From a virus: a stretch of 36,630 bases of DNA. The stretch spans positions 1 to 36,630 of the IMG/VR virus record IMGVR_UViG_3300036761_001879. The stretch is one strand, 5' to 3'. A program made the translations under genes and the position numbers. Below the pieces are notes generated by a model, which was not told the origin of the DNA, did not search any database, and saw only the letters and a program-made list of their open reading frames with translations. Of the stretch, positions 7,356 through 13,834 are shown in pieces (position 1 is the stretch's first letter; every line of letters starts with the position of its first letter).

Positions 7356-7631
7356 TCAGTTCATCGACGTGGACACCAGGCGCAGGTAAAGCTTGAGGTC
7401 CATGCGCCCGTACACCGCCAGGCCGCTGGTGTCATTCAGGTGGGGCAGGTCGAGCGCCTCGCGCTGCTTCGCCGGGTCGTGGGCTTGCGCGTCGAGCCAG
7501 ACATGGAGCATGTACCCGGTGCCGTCAGGATAGAGCTCGGCGGTGAGCGGGCCGGGGCGATGATCGAGCCGGCGCAGGTGCGCGGTCCACAGCATCTGGT
7601 GCCACTGCATGGCTTCCGTGATAGTGCGCAT
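7356..7631 (-). CDS. Unknown 91-residue early protein
   Basis: The start at 7631 has a good Shine-Dalgarno (GAGAAGGAGAACGCC). The protein begins MRTITEAMQWHQMLWTAHLR and is a compact alpha/beta sequence with no Cys and no membrane segment. It is the last gene of the leftward early block. A strong hairpin with a U-run (7647-7681) lies directly before its Shine-Dalgarno, so expression is probably attenuated relative to the ParB-like gene upstream. No function is recognised. Confidence 0.6.
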   Translation of the reverse strand: MRTITEAMQWHQMLWTAHLRRLDHRPGPLTAELYPDGTGYMLHVWLDAQAHDPAKQREALDLPHLNDTSGLAVYGRMDLKLYLRLVSTSMN

Positions 7632-7646
7632 GGCGTTCTCCTTCTC

Positions 7647-7681
7647 AAAAAACCGGGGCGGGTGTGACCAGCACCCGCCCC
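7647..7681 (-). terminator. Terminator/attenuator before the 7631 gene
   Basis: On the minus strand GGGGCGGGTG (7681-7672) pairs with CACCCGCCCC (7664-7655) over a 7-base loop. It is followed by GG and six U (7652-7647). It ends transcription from the ParB-like gene or attenuates into the 7631 gene. The Shine-Dalgarno of that gene follows within a few bases. Confidence 0.75.
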
Positions 7682-7761
7682 CACCTCAGGGAGACCTCCG
7701 GCGCGCCGTGGCGGTTCCCCTCTCGAGGGTTGGCTCACGCACGCGCGAGAGTTCCACTATA

Positions 7762-9615
7762 TCACCTCGAGCGGGTGCGGGTGCCGGCGGCCGCCTTGCG
7801 CGGGATGCGCTTTTTGGCCAGCGGCTCAGGCCTGGGCGCCTTGCCCTTGCCGTGCCGCGGGCAGAAGATACCGTCGGCGCCCAGGACCCAGCCCTCCTGC
7901 AGGTTCGCCTTCGTGATGCGCGGCAGGCCGGCGAAGACGCCGCAGGTATGGCAGTTGAAGTCTGTCTTGTGGACCGGCGGCACGTTCCAGTTGGCCGGTA
8001 GTTTCAGACCGAGATCCGCCGCGGCTTCGCTGGTCGCCTTCTGCGCCCGGGTCCAGGTCTCGTAGGTCTCGGGCTCGTGCGACCACAGGCGCAGGCCGAA
8101 GCCGAGCTCGACGTCGGCCGCCTCGCGCATTGAGCGGTCGCTGTCCTTCGTGATGGCCTCCGCCAGGCGGGCGTGGATGGCCAGCAGCATCACCCGCCGC
8201 CGGCGCAGCTCCTCGCGGTCCAGCCCGGTCACCTTCGCGGCAGCCCGCGCCCAGCCGGCGTCGAGCGCGGCCAGAAGCGGGGTGACCGATTGCGGGATGG
8301 GGTAGGCCGACGTCAGCAGCGCCTCGAAGTAGATCAGCGGCTCGTCGGTCAGGCCGAGCTTGCGGCCGGCCAGGGTCGAGATCGACTCGAACAGCCACAA
8401 CGAGTCGTACTTGCCGCGGATGAGCGCCGCCCGTTCGCGGCGGGCATCGGCCCGCGCGGTGGCGATGGCTTTCTTCTCGGCCGGGGTTGGCTTGCCTTCC
8501 TTCGCAGGCTTGGGCAGCCGGCCGGCGCGGACCTTGAGCATCTTCTGGTAGGCGGCCGACTTGCGGACGTCGGCGGTCGCCAGGACCACGAAGTCAGAGC
8601 CGAGCACGGTGCGGCATGTACCCATCCAGACCCGCTGGTCATTCCTTGCAACCAGGCGCAGGTCGACCGCCTTCGTGGCGACGATCTTCGCGGCCTGGCT
8701 CTGCCCCTCGTAGGAGCCTTCCCAGATCAACCAGGTCTTCTCGTCGGCGCCGGCAATCGGCAGGCCGGTGTGCTTCGCGGCGCGCTCGAGCTCGGCCTGC
8801 AGGGCGATGGTCATCTTCAGGTCGAAGCATTCGGGGCGCGAGCAGTAGCTGCGGTTCGAGTAGTTCTCGCGGTCGACGCGGAAGGGGCAGCCCTCGCAGG
8901 TGCGGATTTGGAATTGGCCCAGCCCTCCCTCGCCCAACTGTGGCACAAGGATGATCTTCTCGGGCCAGCCCTTCTTCCAGGGCACGCCGTAGAGCTCGCG
9001 GCCGAGCTTGGCGAGAAACTTCTCCTTCTCATCTTCCAGGCGCGAGTCCGCCTGGCGTCCGGGCTTGGCATTCGCCACCCGCTGCGCCAGCACGGTCGCC
9101 GCCGGCGCGTCGAGCTTGGCCAGGACGACGAGCTCGCGCGCGTGACGTTCAGACAGGGCGCCGGTGTGCACCAGGGTCTGGATGTCTTCGGGCAACTCGA
9201 GCATGCGCATCAGGTTCGAGACCTGGGCCTGGCCCAGGCCGAACAGGGCACCGGCCTCGGCCTGCCCGACATGGAAGCCGTCGATGAATACGCGCAGGGC
9301 GCGGCCTTTGTCGATGGCCGAGAGGTCATGGCGCTTGGCGTTCTCGACAATGGCCTCCTCTGCCATCTCGCGGTCGGCCAGGTTCACCACGTCGACCGGC
9401 ATGGTCTCGGCCTGCAGCCGGCGCATGGCCGCCAGGCGCGAGTGGCCGAAGGCGAGCTGCACCCGGCCTTCAAAGCGCCGGCCGCGCGGGGGTTGCAAGA
9501 GGCCGCGCACCTTGATGTCGGCCATGAGCGCCTCGAGGTGGGCGAGATCTTCGCCGCGCCGCGTCTGCCAGGGGTTGGGGTCGATCTGATCAAGCCGTAC
9601 CAATTCGATGGTCAT
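7762..9615 (-). CDS. ParB/RepB-like DNA-binding protein with cysteine clusters
   Basis: 617 residues from the ATG at 9615, which has AAAGGGAG before it and overlaps the upstream stop. Residues 1-75 are a ParB N-terminal domain (DQIDPNPWQTRR, GLLQPPRGRRFEG, then GHSR at 57-60 where ParB has GERR). ENAKRHDL at 91-98 matches ParB box III. A ParB-type HTH follows at about 117-140 (SNLMRMLELPEDI), then SERHARELV. C240xxC243 and C258x4C263, and later CHTCG...FCPRHG near the C-terminus, look like metal sites. It is about twice the length of a chromosomal ParB. No ParA is encoded. It may bind the parS-like palindromes, regulate genes or act as a nuclease. Confidence 0.8.
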   Translation of the reverse strand: MTIELVRLDQIDPNPWQTRRGEDLAHLEALMADIKVRGLLQPPRGRRFEGRVQLAFGHSRLAAMRRLQAETMPVDVVNLADREMAEEAIVENAKRHDLSAIDKGRALRVFIDGFHVGQAEAGALFGLGQAQVSNLMRMLELPEDIQTLVHTGALSERHARELVVLAKLDAPAATVLAQRVANAKPGRQADSRLEDEKEKFLAKLGRELYGVPWKKGWPEKIILVPQLGEGGLGQFQIRTCEGCPFRVDRENYSNRSYCSRPECFDLKMTIALQAELERAAKHTGLPIAGADEKTWLIWEGSYEGQSQAAKIVATKAVDLRLVARNDQRVWMGTCRTVLGSDFVVLATADVRKSAAYQKMLKVRAGRLPKPAKEGKPTPAEKKAIATARADARRERAALIRGKYDSLWLFESISTLAGRKLGLTDEPLIYFEALLTSAYPIPQSVTPLLAALDAGWARAAAKVTGLDREELRRRRVMLLAIHARLAEAITKDSDRSMREAADVELGFGLRLWSHEPETYETWTRAQKATSEAAADLGLKLPANWNVPPVHKTDFNCHTCGVFAGLPRITKANLQEGWVLGADGIFCPRHGKGKAPRPEPLAKKRIPRKAAAGTRTRSR

Positions 9616-9908
9616 TGCGCATCTCCCTTTGTCGTGCCTGTCTGCGAAGGCAGGCTGGCGGATTCGATTTCCTTCCATACGATGCGGCCCCGGCAGATGT
9701 TCGAGTTGACCCGGCCGTCGGGCAGGTGCCAGGGGCCGTTGACGTGAATTGGAGTGTAGAAGTTATCGCCGTAGCCGCGCTGCGATTGCGGGATGCCGAC
9801 CTGCCCGCACTTCTCGCAATGGTAGGCCATGCGGGGGGCGGCGAGGCGCGCCGCCCTCCGCCGCCACTTCTCGTCCTCAAAGTCTGAGTCGGAAAGCCAG
9901 CGGGCCAT
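9612..9908 (-). CDS. Unknown 98-residue protein with CxxC motif
   Basis: The ATG at 9908 overlaps the upstream stop (TAATG), and its own stop overlaps the ParB-like start, so all three are translationally coupled. The N-terminus is Arg/Asp-rich; YHCEKCGQVGIP is a CxxC knuckle, and one further Cys (SNICRGRIVW) lies about 40 residues later. This could be an incomplete zinc ribbon. No function is recognised; coupling suggests it works with its neighbours. Confidence 0.55.
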   Translation of the reverse strand: MARWLSDSDFEDEKWRRRAARLAAPRMAYHCEKCGQVGIPQSQRGYGDNFYTPIHVNGPWHLPDGRVNSNICRGRIVWKEIESASLPSQTGTTKGDAQ

Positions 9909-10621
9909 TAGCTGTGCGCCGGTGCCGGGGCGGGAACGAGGCAGGTCACCTTGTGGGGTTGGCCTTTCTCGTTCGTCACGAAGAAGGCGACCCAGGCGGT
10001 CATGTCGTGCTGCTTCAGGGGGTCGAGCGTGTCCGGGTTGATACCAACCGCGGTCAAGACCTCGGGCCAGATGCGGACGCCGTGCTGCATGAAGCGGCCG
10101 CCCTTGAGCTTCCATTGGGCGGTGCCGTTCTTGACTTCGCCGACCAGCACCTGGGCGCGGAAGGACGAGACTTCGGGCGTCGCCCCACCATCGGGCGCGG
10201 GCACCGGGCCGGCGGGTGCCGGGGGTGCGCCGTGGGCGGCGGGAGGCGGCGAGACCGGCGCGGGTGCAACGAGCACCGCCGCCGGCGGAGGGGCGACCGT
10301 AGTGCTGGTCACGGCCGGCGCGCTGACGACGATCGGGGCGGGCGCCGGCTTGGCGGCGCCATTCGTCGCGCCGGCGCCGACCTGCTTGGCGTGGCCTTTC
10401 ACCTCGACCACCTGCTTCATCGCGGCCACCAGGCACTGCAGATGAACCGCAAACTGCTCGGGGGGCAGATCGGCGCGGATGGTGGTCTGGATGTTGAAGA
10501 CCTCTTCGCGGCCGTAGGTCCAGAAGAAGTTACTCGAGACCTCGTTCGGGTCAATCTTCACGGGGACCGGGCCGGCGGGCATGCCGGGCGCGGGCGTTAC
10601 GAGTGGAGCGGGCGTGGTCAT
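9908..10621 (-). CDS. Unknown 237-residue two-domain early protein with Pro/Ala linker
   Basis: I chose the ATG at 10621 because AAGGAG lies just upstream; longer in-frame extensions are low-complexity. An N-terminal domain (about residues 17-75, VSSNFFWTYGREEVFNIQT then a helix rich in Gln/Val) is joined by a ~80-residue Ala/Pro/Thr linker to a C-terminal domain (SSFRAQVLVGEVKNGTAQW ... WVAFFVTNEKGQPHKVTCLV). The C-terminal half could be an OB-like or beta-barrel fold, but that is only an impression. It is the second gene of the leftward early block. Confidence 0.6.
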   Translation of the reverse strand: MTTPAPLVTPAPGMPAGPVPVKIDPNEVSSNFFWTYGREEVFNIQTTIRADLPPEQFAVHLQCLVAAMKQVVEVKGHAKQVGAGATNGAAKPAPAPIVVSAPAVTSTTVAPPPAAVLVAPAPVSPPPAAHGAPPAPAGPVPAPDGGATPEVSSFRAQVLVGEVKNGTAQWKLKGGRFMQHGVRIWPEVLTAVGINPDTLDPLKQHDMTAWVAFFVTNEKGQPHKVTCLVPAPAPAHS

Positions 10622-10635
10622 GGTCAGTCTCCTTG

Positions 10636-10896
10636 TCAGTCGTTGCGCGAATAGGCTCGGTCGTCCGGCCAGTCGTTCGCCGCCGCGCTGATGTTCTGCG
10701 GCAGCGCCGGGCAGCGCAGGACGTGCTCGTTCCAGGCCGCGATGATCGAGGGCTCGGTCGCCTGGTTCGAGAAGTGGATGACCTCGCCGCAGTCCTTGCA
10801 GCGCAGGTCGGGGCCGTGCGGGGTAGCTTCGATATGGTAGTACGGGGTTTCGAGCGCAATCATCCTGGCTTGGGGTGCGGGGCGGGGCTGGGTCAT
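10636..10896 (-). CDS. Small zinc-ribbon-like protein
   Basis: 86 residues, the first gene after the leftward promoter at 10951-10979. LRCKDCGEVIHFSN is a CxxC knuckle followed by His; one more Cys (LRCPALP) lies downstream. The rest is helical (TEPSIIAAWNEHV). The start has only a modest Shine-Dalgarno (CAGGAGGCAGACC). Likely a small metal-binding early protein; no specific role can be assigned. Confidence 0.55.
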   Translation of the reverse strand: MTQPRPAPQARMIALETPYYHIEATPHGPDLRCKDCGEVIHFSNQATEPSIIAAWNEHVLRCPALPQNISAAANDWPDDRAYSRND

Positions 10897-10950
10897 GGTC
10901 TGCCTCCTGGGGTCTAGTCGGGCCGCGCGGGCGGCCCACGGGTTGACCCA

Positions 10951-10979
10951 ACTATACCCTTCCCGGCAGTGGAAAGCAA
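10951..10979 (-). promoter_or_regulatory. Leftward early promoter
   Basis: On the minus strand TTGCTT (10979-10974), a 17-base spacer and TATAGT (10956-10951). It reads toward the gene at 10896 and stands back to back with the rightward promoter at 11030, with the palindrome at 10997-11011 between them. Confidence 0.65.
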
Positions 10980-10996
10980 GACCCGATATACGGGAG

Positions 10997-11011
10997 ATTT
11001 CCGCGGAAATA
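10997..11011. promoter_or_regulatory. Palindromic site ATTTCCGCGGAAATA (copy 2) between divergent promoters
   Basis: Exact copy of the repeated palindrome, extended by one A. It lies 18 bases from each flanking -35 element, a central position suited to controlling both promoters. A second small inverted repeat, CCCG-atata-CGGG, sits just left of it (10982-10994). Confidence 0.75.
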
Positions 11012-11029
11012 GGACATGGCTGGCGGGGC

Positions 11030-11057
11030 TTGACTCAACTGCCCGGTCCGGTATACA
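11030..11057 (+). promoter_or_regulatory. Rightward early promoter
   Basis: TTGACT (11030-11035), 16-base spacer, TATACA (11052-11057). The next gene starts at 11066, only 8 bases past the -10 element, and has no Shine-Dalgarno, so the transcript is probably leaderless. Confidence 0.6.
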
Positions 11058-11065
11058 GTCGGCGC

Positions 11066-11293
11066 ATGCCCAACTCAACCGCACCCTATAAGCTGCTCAC
11101 GACCCAGGCGGCTGCCGCCCGGCTCGGCATCATGTCGCGCCGGGTGCGGCAACTGATCGAGGCCGGCCGCATCCACGGGGTCCGCTTCGGTCACGCCTGG
11201 CTGGTGCCCGAGCCGGAAGTCCGCCGCTACCTGCGCAGTCGACGACCGTACAAGACGAAGCCCGGCCCGCGGCCGACTAGGCCGGCGCCGTGA
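11066..11293 (+). CDS. HTH DNA-binding protein, excisionase/MerR-like (leaderless)
   Basis: 75 residues. LLTTQAAAARLGIMSRRVRQ followed by EAGRIHGVRFGHAWLVP is a winged HTH of the excisionase (HTH_17) type, as found in small phage regulators and Xis proteins. The basic tail is Pro/Lys/Arg-rich. It is the first gene of the rightward early block, starts where its promoter should initiate and lacks a Shine-Dalgarno. Its position beside divergent promoters and a palindrome suggests it regulates the early switch. No integrase is present, so a strict excisionase role is unlikely. The stop overlaps the next start (GTGA). Confidence 0.75.
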   Translation: MPNSTAPYKLLTTQAAAARLGIMSRRVRQLIEAGRIHGVRFGHAWLVPEPEVRRYLRSRRPYKTKPGPRPTRPAP

Positions 11294-11931
11294 GCGGATT
11301 TGAATCCCCTAACTACACCCAATGCCCGAATGACCTCTTCGACCGCTGGCTGGCCGTGATGGGCGAGGCCGAAGTGCGCGTGGTGCTGTTCGCCTGCAGA
11401 CAGACATTCGGCTTCCACCGCCCGGTCGCTCGAATAAGCTTGTCGGCCATGATGAAGGCAACCGGACTGTCACGCCAGGGAGTTTTGAATGGTGCTGGCG
11501 CTGCCGAAGCGCGAGGTCTTCTGCGTCGATCGGCGGAGGGCGGCGTCAACCTTTGGGAGCTTGTTGTTTTGGCCCCCCCACCCCTGGCGGGCGAGGGTAG
11601 TCAACGTAGTGGACCAGGCGAAGAGCAACCAGTCAACGAGGTGGACCGGCCTAGTCAACGAGGTGGACCGCCATCTATTAAAGAAACAGTTAAAGAAACC
11701 GGGATGAGGAAAGAGGCCGGGAACAGTCGCGCCGCCCGGCAAAGTGCCCTCGACGAAATCGCGGCGCACTTCGCCAGCGGTCCGAGCCGCGACCGGGCGA
11801 AAGACGAGCCGTATCTCATGGCGCGCAGAGCGCTCGCGATGGGCATGCCCGCCGACCACTGGAGCGAGTTGATGGAGCAGGCGCGCAAGGCACTGCCGGC
11901 ACCAGCCGCCGAAGAAGGAGTGAAGTCATGA
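11290..11931 (+). CDS. Replication initiation protein, lambda O-like
   Basis: 213 residues from a GTG overlapping the preceding stop. The N-terminal domain (about 8-95) matches the phage replication O winged-helix pattern: NYTQCPNDLFDRWL, then RVVLFACRQTFGFHR, ISLSAMMKATGLSRQGVLNG and EARGLLRR. The middle (about 103-135) is encoded by three direct repeats and an A-rich stretch, the lambda arrangement in which the origin lies inside O. The C-terminal ~60 residues are helical and presumably contact a helicase or loader. I see no recognisable DnaC-type loader downstream, so the partner may be a host protein. Confidence 0.8.
   Translation: MSGFESPNYTQCPNDLFDRWLAVMGEAEVRVVLFACRQTFGFHRPVARISLSAMMKATGLSRQGVLNGAGAAEARGLLRRSAEGGVNLWELVVLAPPPLAGEGSQRSGPGEEQPVNEVDRPSQRGGPPSIKETVKETGMRKEAGNSRAARQSALDEIAAHFASGPSRDRAKDEPYLMARRALAMGMPADHWSELMEQARKALPAPAAEEGVKS
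11599..11700 (+). other. Putative replication origin: iterons plus A-rich tract
   Basis: Three 17-bp direct repeats AGTCAACGARGTGGACC (first copy has a T at position 9) lie at 11599-11615, 11631-11647 and 11653-11669. An A-rich stretch (11673-11700, ATTAAAGAAACAGTTAAAG) follows directly and would melt easily in this GC-rich genome. The order iterons then AT-rich DNA inside an O-like gene is that of the lambda origin. Confidence 0.75.
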
Positions 11932-12434
11932 CTGCACAGACCAACCCGCTGCCGGCGAGGACCGGCAACCTGAGGCGCCGCCTGAGCTGGCGCATGCACA
12001 AAGCGATGGGCCTGTTCCGGGGCGCCGTCGTGATCTGGTTCCCGGCGGGCCACAGTGAGACCTTTGGTAAGTGGATTGACGAAGTGCGCGAGCTCGAGCG
12101 CAACCTGGGCAGCGCCCGCGACATGCTGATCGAGAACGACGCGCGCACCTTTGGCCGGCACCCCATCACCGGCAAGGACGTCGCGCCCTGGACGGCCGAC
12201 GACTGCTACACCTGGGAGCTGAAGGTGCGGGCCTTCGTTCGCGCACTCGCCCTGGCGGACGAGCTGCCGATTGCCGACGAGCAGGCCACCGCAGAGAACC
12301 TCGCCGAGGCCTGCCGGCTGATCGAGCGCGGCATCGCCTCCGAGGATGGGCTTGAGGGCGAAGACGGCTCCGCCTTCCTTCACAAGGTCGGCTTCTGGGC
12401 GCGACCGGGCGACGACGATGGCAAAGCCACCTGA
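11928..12434 (+). CDS. Unknown 168-residue early protein
   Basis: The start overlaps the replication gene stop (ATGA). The N-terminus is basic (ARTGNLRRRLSWRMHKAMG), then RGAVVIWFPAG, and the remainder is helical and acidic with regular Ala/Leu/Glu spacing. There is no Walker motif, so it is not a classical DnaC-like loader, although its position just after the O-like gene is where lambda has P. A helicase-interacting role is only a guess from position. Confidence 0.6.
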   Translation: MTAQTNPLPARTGNLRRRLSWRMHKAMGLFRGAVVIWFPAGHSETFGKWIDEVRELERNLGSARDMLIENDARTFGRHPITGKDVAPWTADDCYTWELKVRAFVRALALADELPIADEQATAENLAEACRLIERGIASEDGLEGEDGSAFLHKVGFWARPGDDDGKAT

Positions 12435-12753
12435 GCTCGTGCCGCCCGAGCTTGAGGGCGAGGCCTTCCGCAACGCAGCCGACGGCCTGCGCATGCGCGG
12501 CGCGATGGGCGTCGGCGGCCCTCGTGCCGAGGGGTCGGCCAAGCGGTATCGCATAGCCACCAGGAGCATCAAGGGTAGCGGCTTCCGCCCATCGCATCCG
12601 GTGCAGGCGCTCGACACCTGTGCCTCAATGCTTGCCCTCGTCGGCGCCCGCTGCGAGCTAATGCCCGGGCACGACGGGCCGCACCGCTCCACCGCCGACC
12701 TGGGCATCGGCGTGGGCACCGTGGTCGAGTGGACCGTGGAAGGAGGGACATGA
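12418..12753 (+). CDS. Small Cys/His protein, unknown
   Basis: 111 residues from the ATG at 12418, which overlaps the previous gene by 17 bases and lacks a clear Shine-Dalgarno. An Arg/Gly-rich first half precedes TCASMLALVGARCELMPGHD, then GPHR. The Cys...Cys-x4-GH-x2-H pattern recurs in small phage proteins and probably binds a metal. The stop overlaps the next start (ATGA). Confidence 0.55.
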   Translation: MAKPPELVPPELEGEAFRNAADGLRMRGAMGVGGPRAEGSAKRYRIATRSIKGSGFRPSHPVQALDTCASMLALVGARCELMPGHDGPHRSTADLGIGVGTVVEWTVEGGT

Positions 12754-12788
12754 TGGCAGCCAGATACGCCAACGAGGGCGGGCGATGA
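12750..12788 (+). CDS. 12-codon coupling ORF
   Basis: MMAARYANEGGR has an excellent Shine-Dalgarno (AAGGAGGGAC), begins on the stop of the previous gene (ATGA at 12750) and ends on the start of the next (ATGA at 12785). It is too short to fold. It most likely carries ribosomes from one gene to the next, but it could be translated into a working peptide. Confidence 0.45.
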   Translation: MMAARYANEGGR

Positions 12789-13126
12789 GCAGCGAGGTCC
12801 GTCGGTGTGTCTTGTGCGACTTGCCGGTCGCGGCCGGACCGAACAAGGCGCAATGGGGATTCGCCTGGGGGCCGTGCCGCTGGGTGCACCACCACTGCGC
12901 CGACCTGCTGGCGGCCGCCTACCAGCGCATGACGAAGGCGCGCGACCTGCAGGGCCTGAAGGACGACCTGGCGGAGGCGTATCGCCGCGGCGATGCGATG
13001 GCCCGCGCGGGCAGCGTGCTGCAGGCGCCCGGGGGCTTCCCCGGGAAGATCGGCCAGGATTGGATTGACGCGCTGGTCGAGTGGGATAAGTTGACCGGCG
13101 TCTTGAGTGGAGGGAAGAAACCATGA
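12785..13126 (+). CDS. Small zinc-finger-like protein
   Basis: 113 residues. RRCVLCDLPVAAGPNKAQWG followed by the CRWVHHHCADLL segment gives CxxC...C...HHHC, a treble-clef or PHD-like arrangement of Cys and His. The C-terminal half is helical. Its start overlaps the 12-codon ORF, and its stop overlaps the next start. Probably a metal-stabilised phage accessory protein that may bind nucleic acid or protein; no specific function. Confidence 0.6.
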   Translation: MSSEVRRCVLCDLPVAAGPNKAQWGFAWGPCRWVHHHCADLLAAAYQRMTKARDLQGLKDDLAEAYRRGDAMARAGSVLQAPGGFPGKIGQDWIDALVEWDKLTGVLSGGKKP

Positions 13127-13554
13127 CTAAACCAAAGCCGCTGCCGGCGACGTTCGTCGCTGCAGTCCATTCAGTCTTGAAGTCGCACGTCGGCCTGGCA
13201 CACGCCATGCCCAACGGGCGCATCGTCGCCGCGCTGTCGGTGATGGGCGTCAAGGCGACCTCGCGCCAGGTGCGTGCGGCCGCCCGGCAACTGCGGCGCG
13301 AGGGAGTGGTCGCCTGCAGCTCGTCGAGCAGGGGGCATTACCTGGCGGCCTCGCCCAGGGAGCTGGCCGACTTCCTGCGGCGCGAAATCCACAGCCGCGC
13401 GGTCGACCTGCTGGCGACCGAGGCCGAGTTGCGCGTCGCTGGCGCGCAGACCTGGCCGGTCGAGATGGCGCAACTCAAGCTGCCCAACCTGCTCGAGGCG
13501 GCGATGGCGGCCGGCATCAAAATCTCGCCGGCCTACCACACGAGGGAGGGATGA
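13123..13554 (+). CDS. Winged-helix-like small protein, unknown
   Basis: 143 residues with an ATGA overlap at the start. Residues about 25-75 (RIVAALSVMGVKATSRQVRA then LRREGVVACSSSSRGHYLAA) read as a winged helix with recognition helix and beta-hairpin wing, as in small phage regulators. The C-terminal half is helical, including RAVDLLATEAELRVA. Likely DNA-binding; the target is unknown. Confidence 0.6.
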   Translation: MTKPKPLPATFVAAVHSVLKSHVGLAHAMPNGRIVAALSVMGVKATSRQVRAAARQLRREGVVACSSSSRGHYLAASPRELADFLRREIHSRAVDLLATEAELRVAGAQTWPVEMAQLKLPNLLEAAMAAGIKISPAYHTREG

Positions 13555-13555
13555 C

Positions 13556-13780
13556 ATGAAACAGATCTGGCCTGGCGTAGTTCTCTTGATCGTCGCACTC
13601 ATACTGGTGCTGGTCTCGTGCGCGCCCGGGCAGCCGCCGGCCCCGGGCGACCTCCAGGGAGGCCTGGGTACGATCGGCCGGCACATCGACCGGGAGGCGG
13701 GCGTTGTCTGCTATTGGCTTCCAGGCTACCAGGCGATTTCTCTGTCGTGCCTGCCCATAGGCGAGACGAGGCTGCGGTGA
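13556..13780 (+). CDS. Phage lipoprotein, superinfection-exclusion candidate
   Basis: 74 residues beginning MKQIWPGVVLLIVALILVLV. This is a lipoprotein signal peptide with the lipobox L19-V20-S21-C22. The mature part is ~52 residues, starts Pro/Gly-rich and contains two more Cys (VVCYWLPGYQ and LSCLPIG) that could form a disulfide. It is preceded by GAGGGAGGG. Early phage lipoproteins of this size (such as T5 Llp) block receptors for superinfecting phage; that role here is inference. A Rz1-like spanin subunit is the alternative, but there is no Rz partner overlapping it. Confidence 0.7.
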   Translation: MKQIWPGVVLLIVALILVLVSCAPGQPPAPGDLQGGLGTIGRHIDREAGVVCYWLPGYQAISLSCLPIGETRLR

Positions 13781-13833
13781 CGACCCTCGTCTTCGTGGCA
13801 CCGGTCGCACAGCGGCCGCTGCCGGGGATCTGA
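13777..13833 (+). CDS. Possible 18-codon coupling ORF
   Basis: A GTG overlapping the lipoprotein stop opens a short frame that ends one base before the next gene's start at 13835. There is no Shine-Dalgarno for it. It may simply be the spacer over which ribosomes re-initiate. Confidence 0.2.
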   Translation: MTTLVFVAPVAQRPLPGI

Positions 13834-13834
13834 G

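Noticed and set aside
7756-7761. TATAGT on the minus strand as a promoter for the 7631 gene
   Set aside because: No recognisable -35 at 16-18 bases, so I mention it only as a possibility.
8173-9747. Long plus-strand frame opposite the ParB-like gene
   Set aside because: 524 codons of low-information sequence antisense to a protein with clear ParB motifs.
9749-10654. Plus-strand frames opposite the 237-residue early protein
   Set aside because: Gly/Arg-rich shadow of the Ala/Pro linker; the minus-strand gene has good Shine-Dalgarno coupling.
11066-11293. Xis of an integrase-based lysogeny module
   Set aside because: There is no integrase or attachment-site signal in the window; a general HTH regulator is the safer call.
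12346-12417. Upstream extension of the 12418 gene
   Set aside because: The extra 24 codons overlap the previous gene more deeply and are Arg/Ser/Ala shadow sequence.
11655-13253. 532-codon minus-strand frame across several rightward early genes
   Set aside because: It runs antisense through the origin repeats and at least five overlapping, coupled plus-strand genes, with no recognisable domain.
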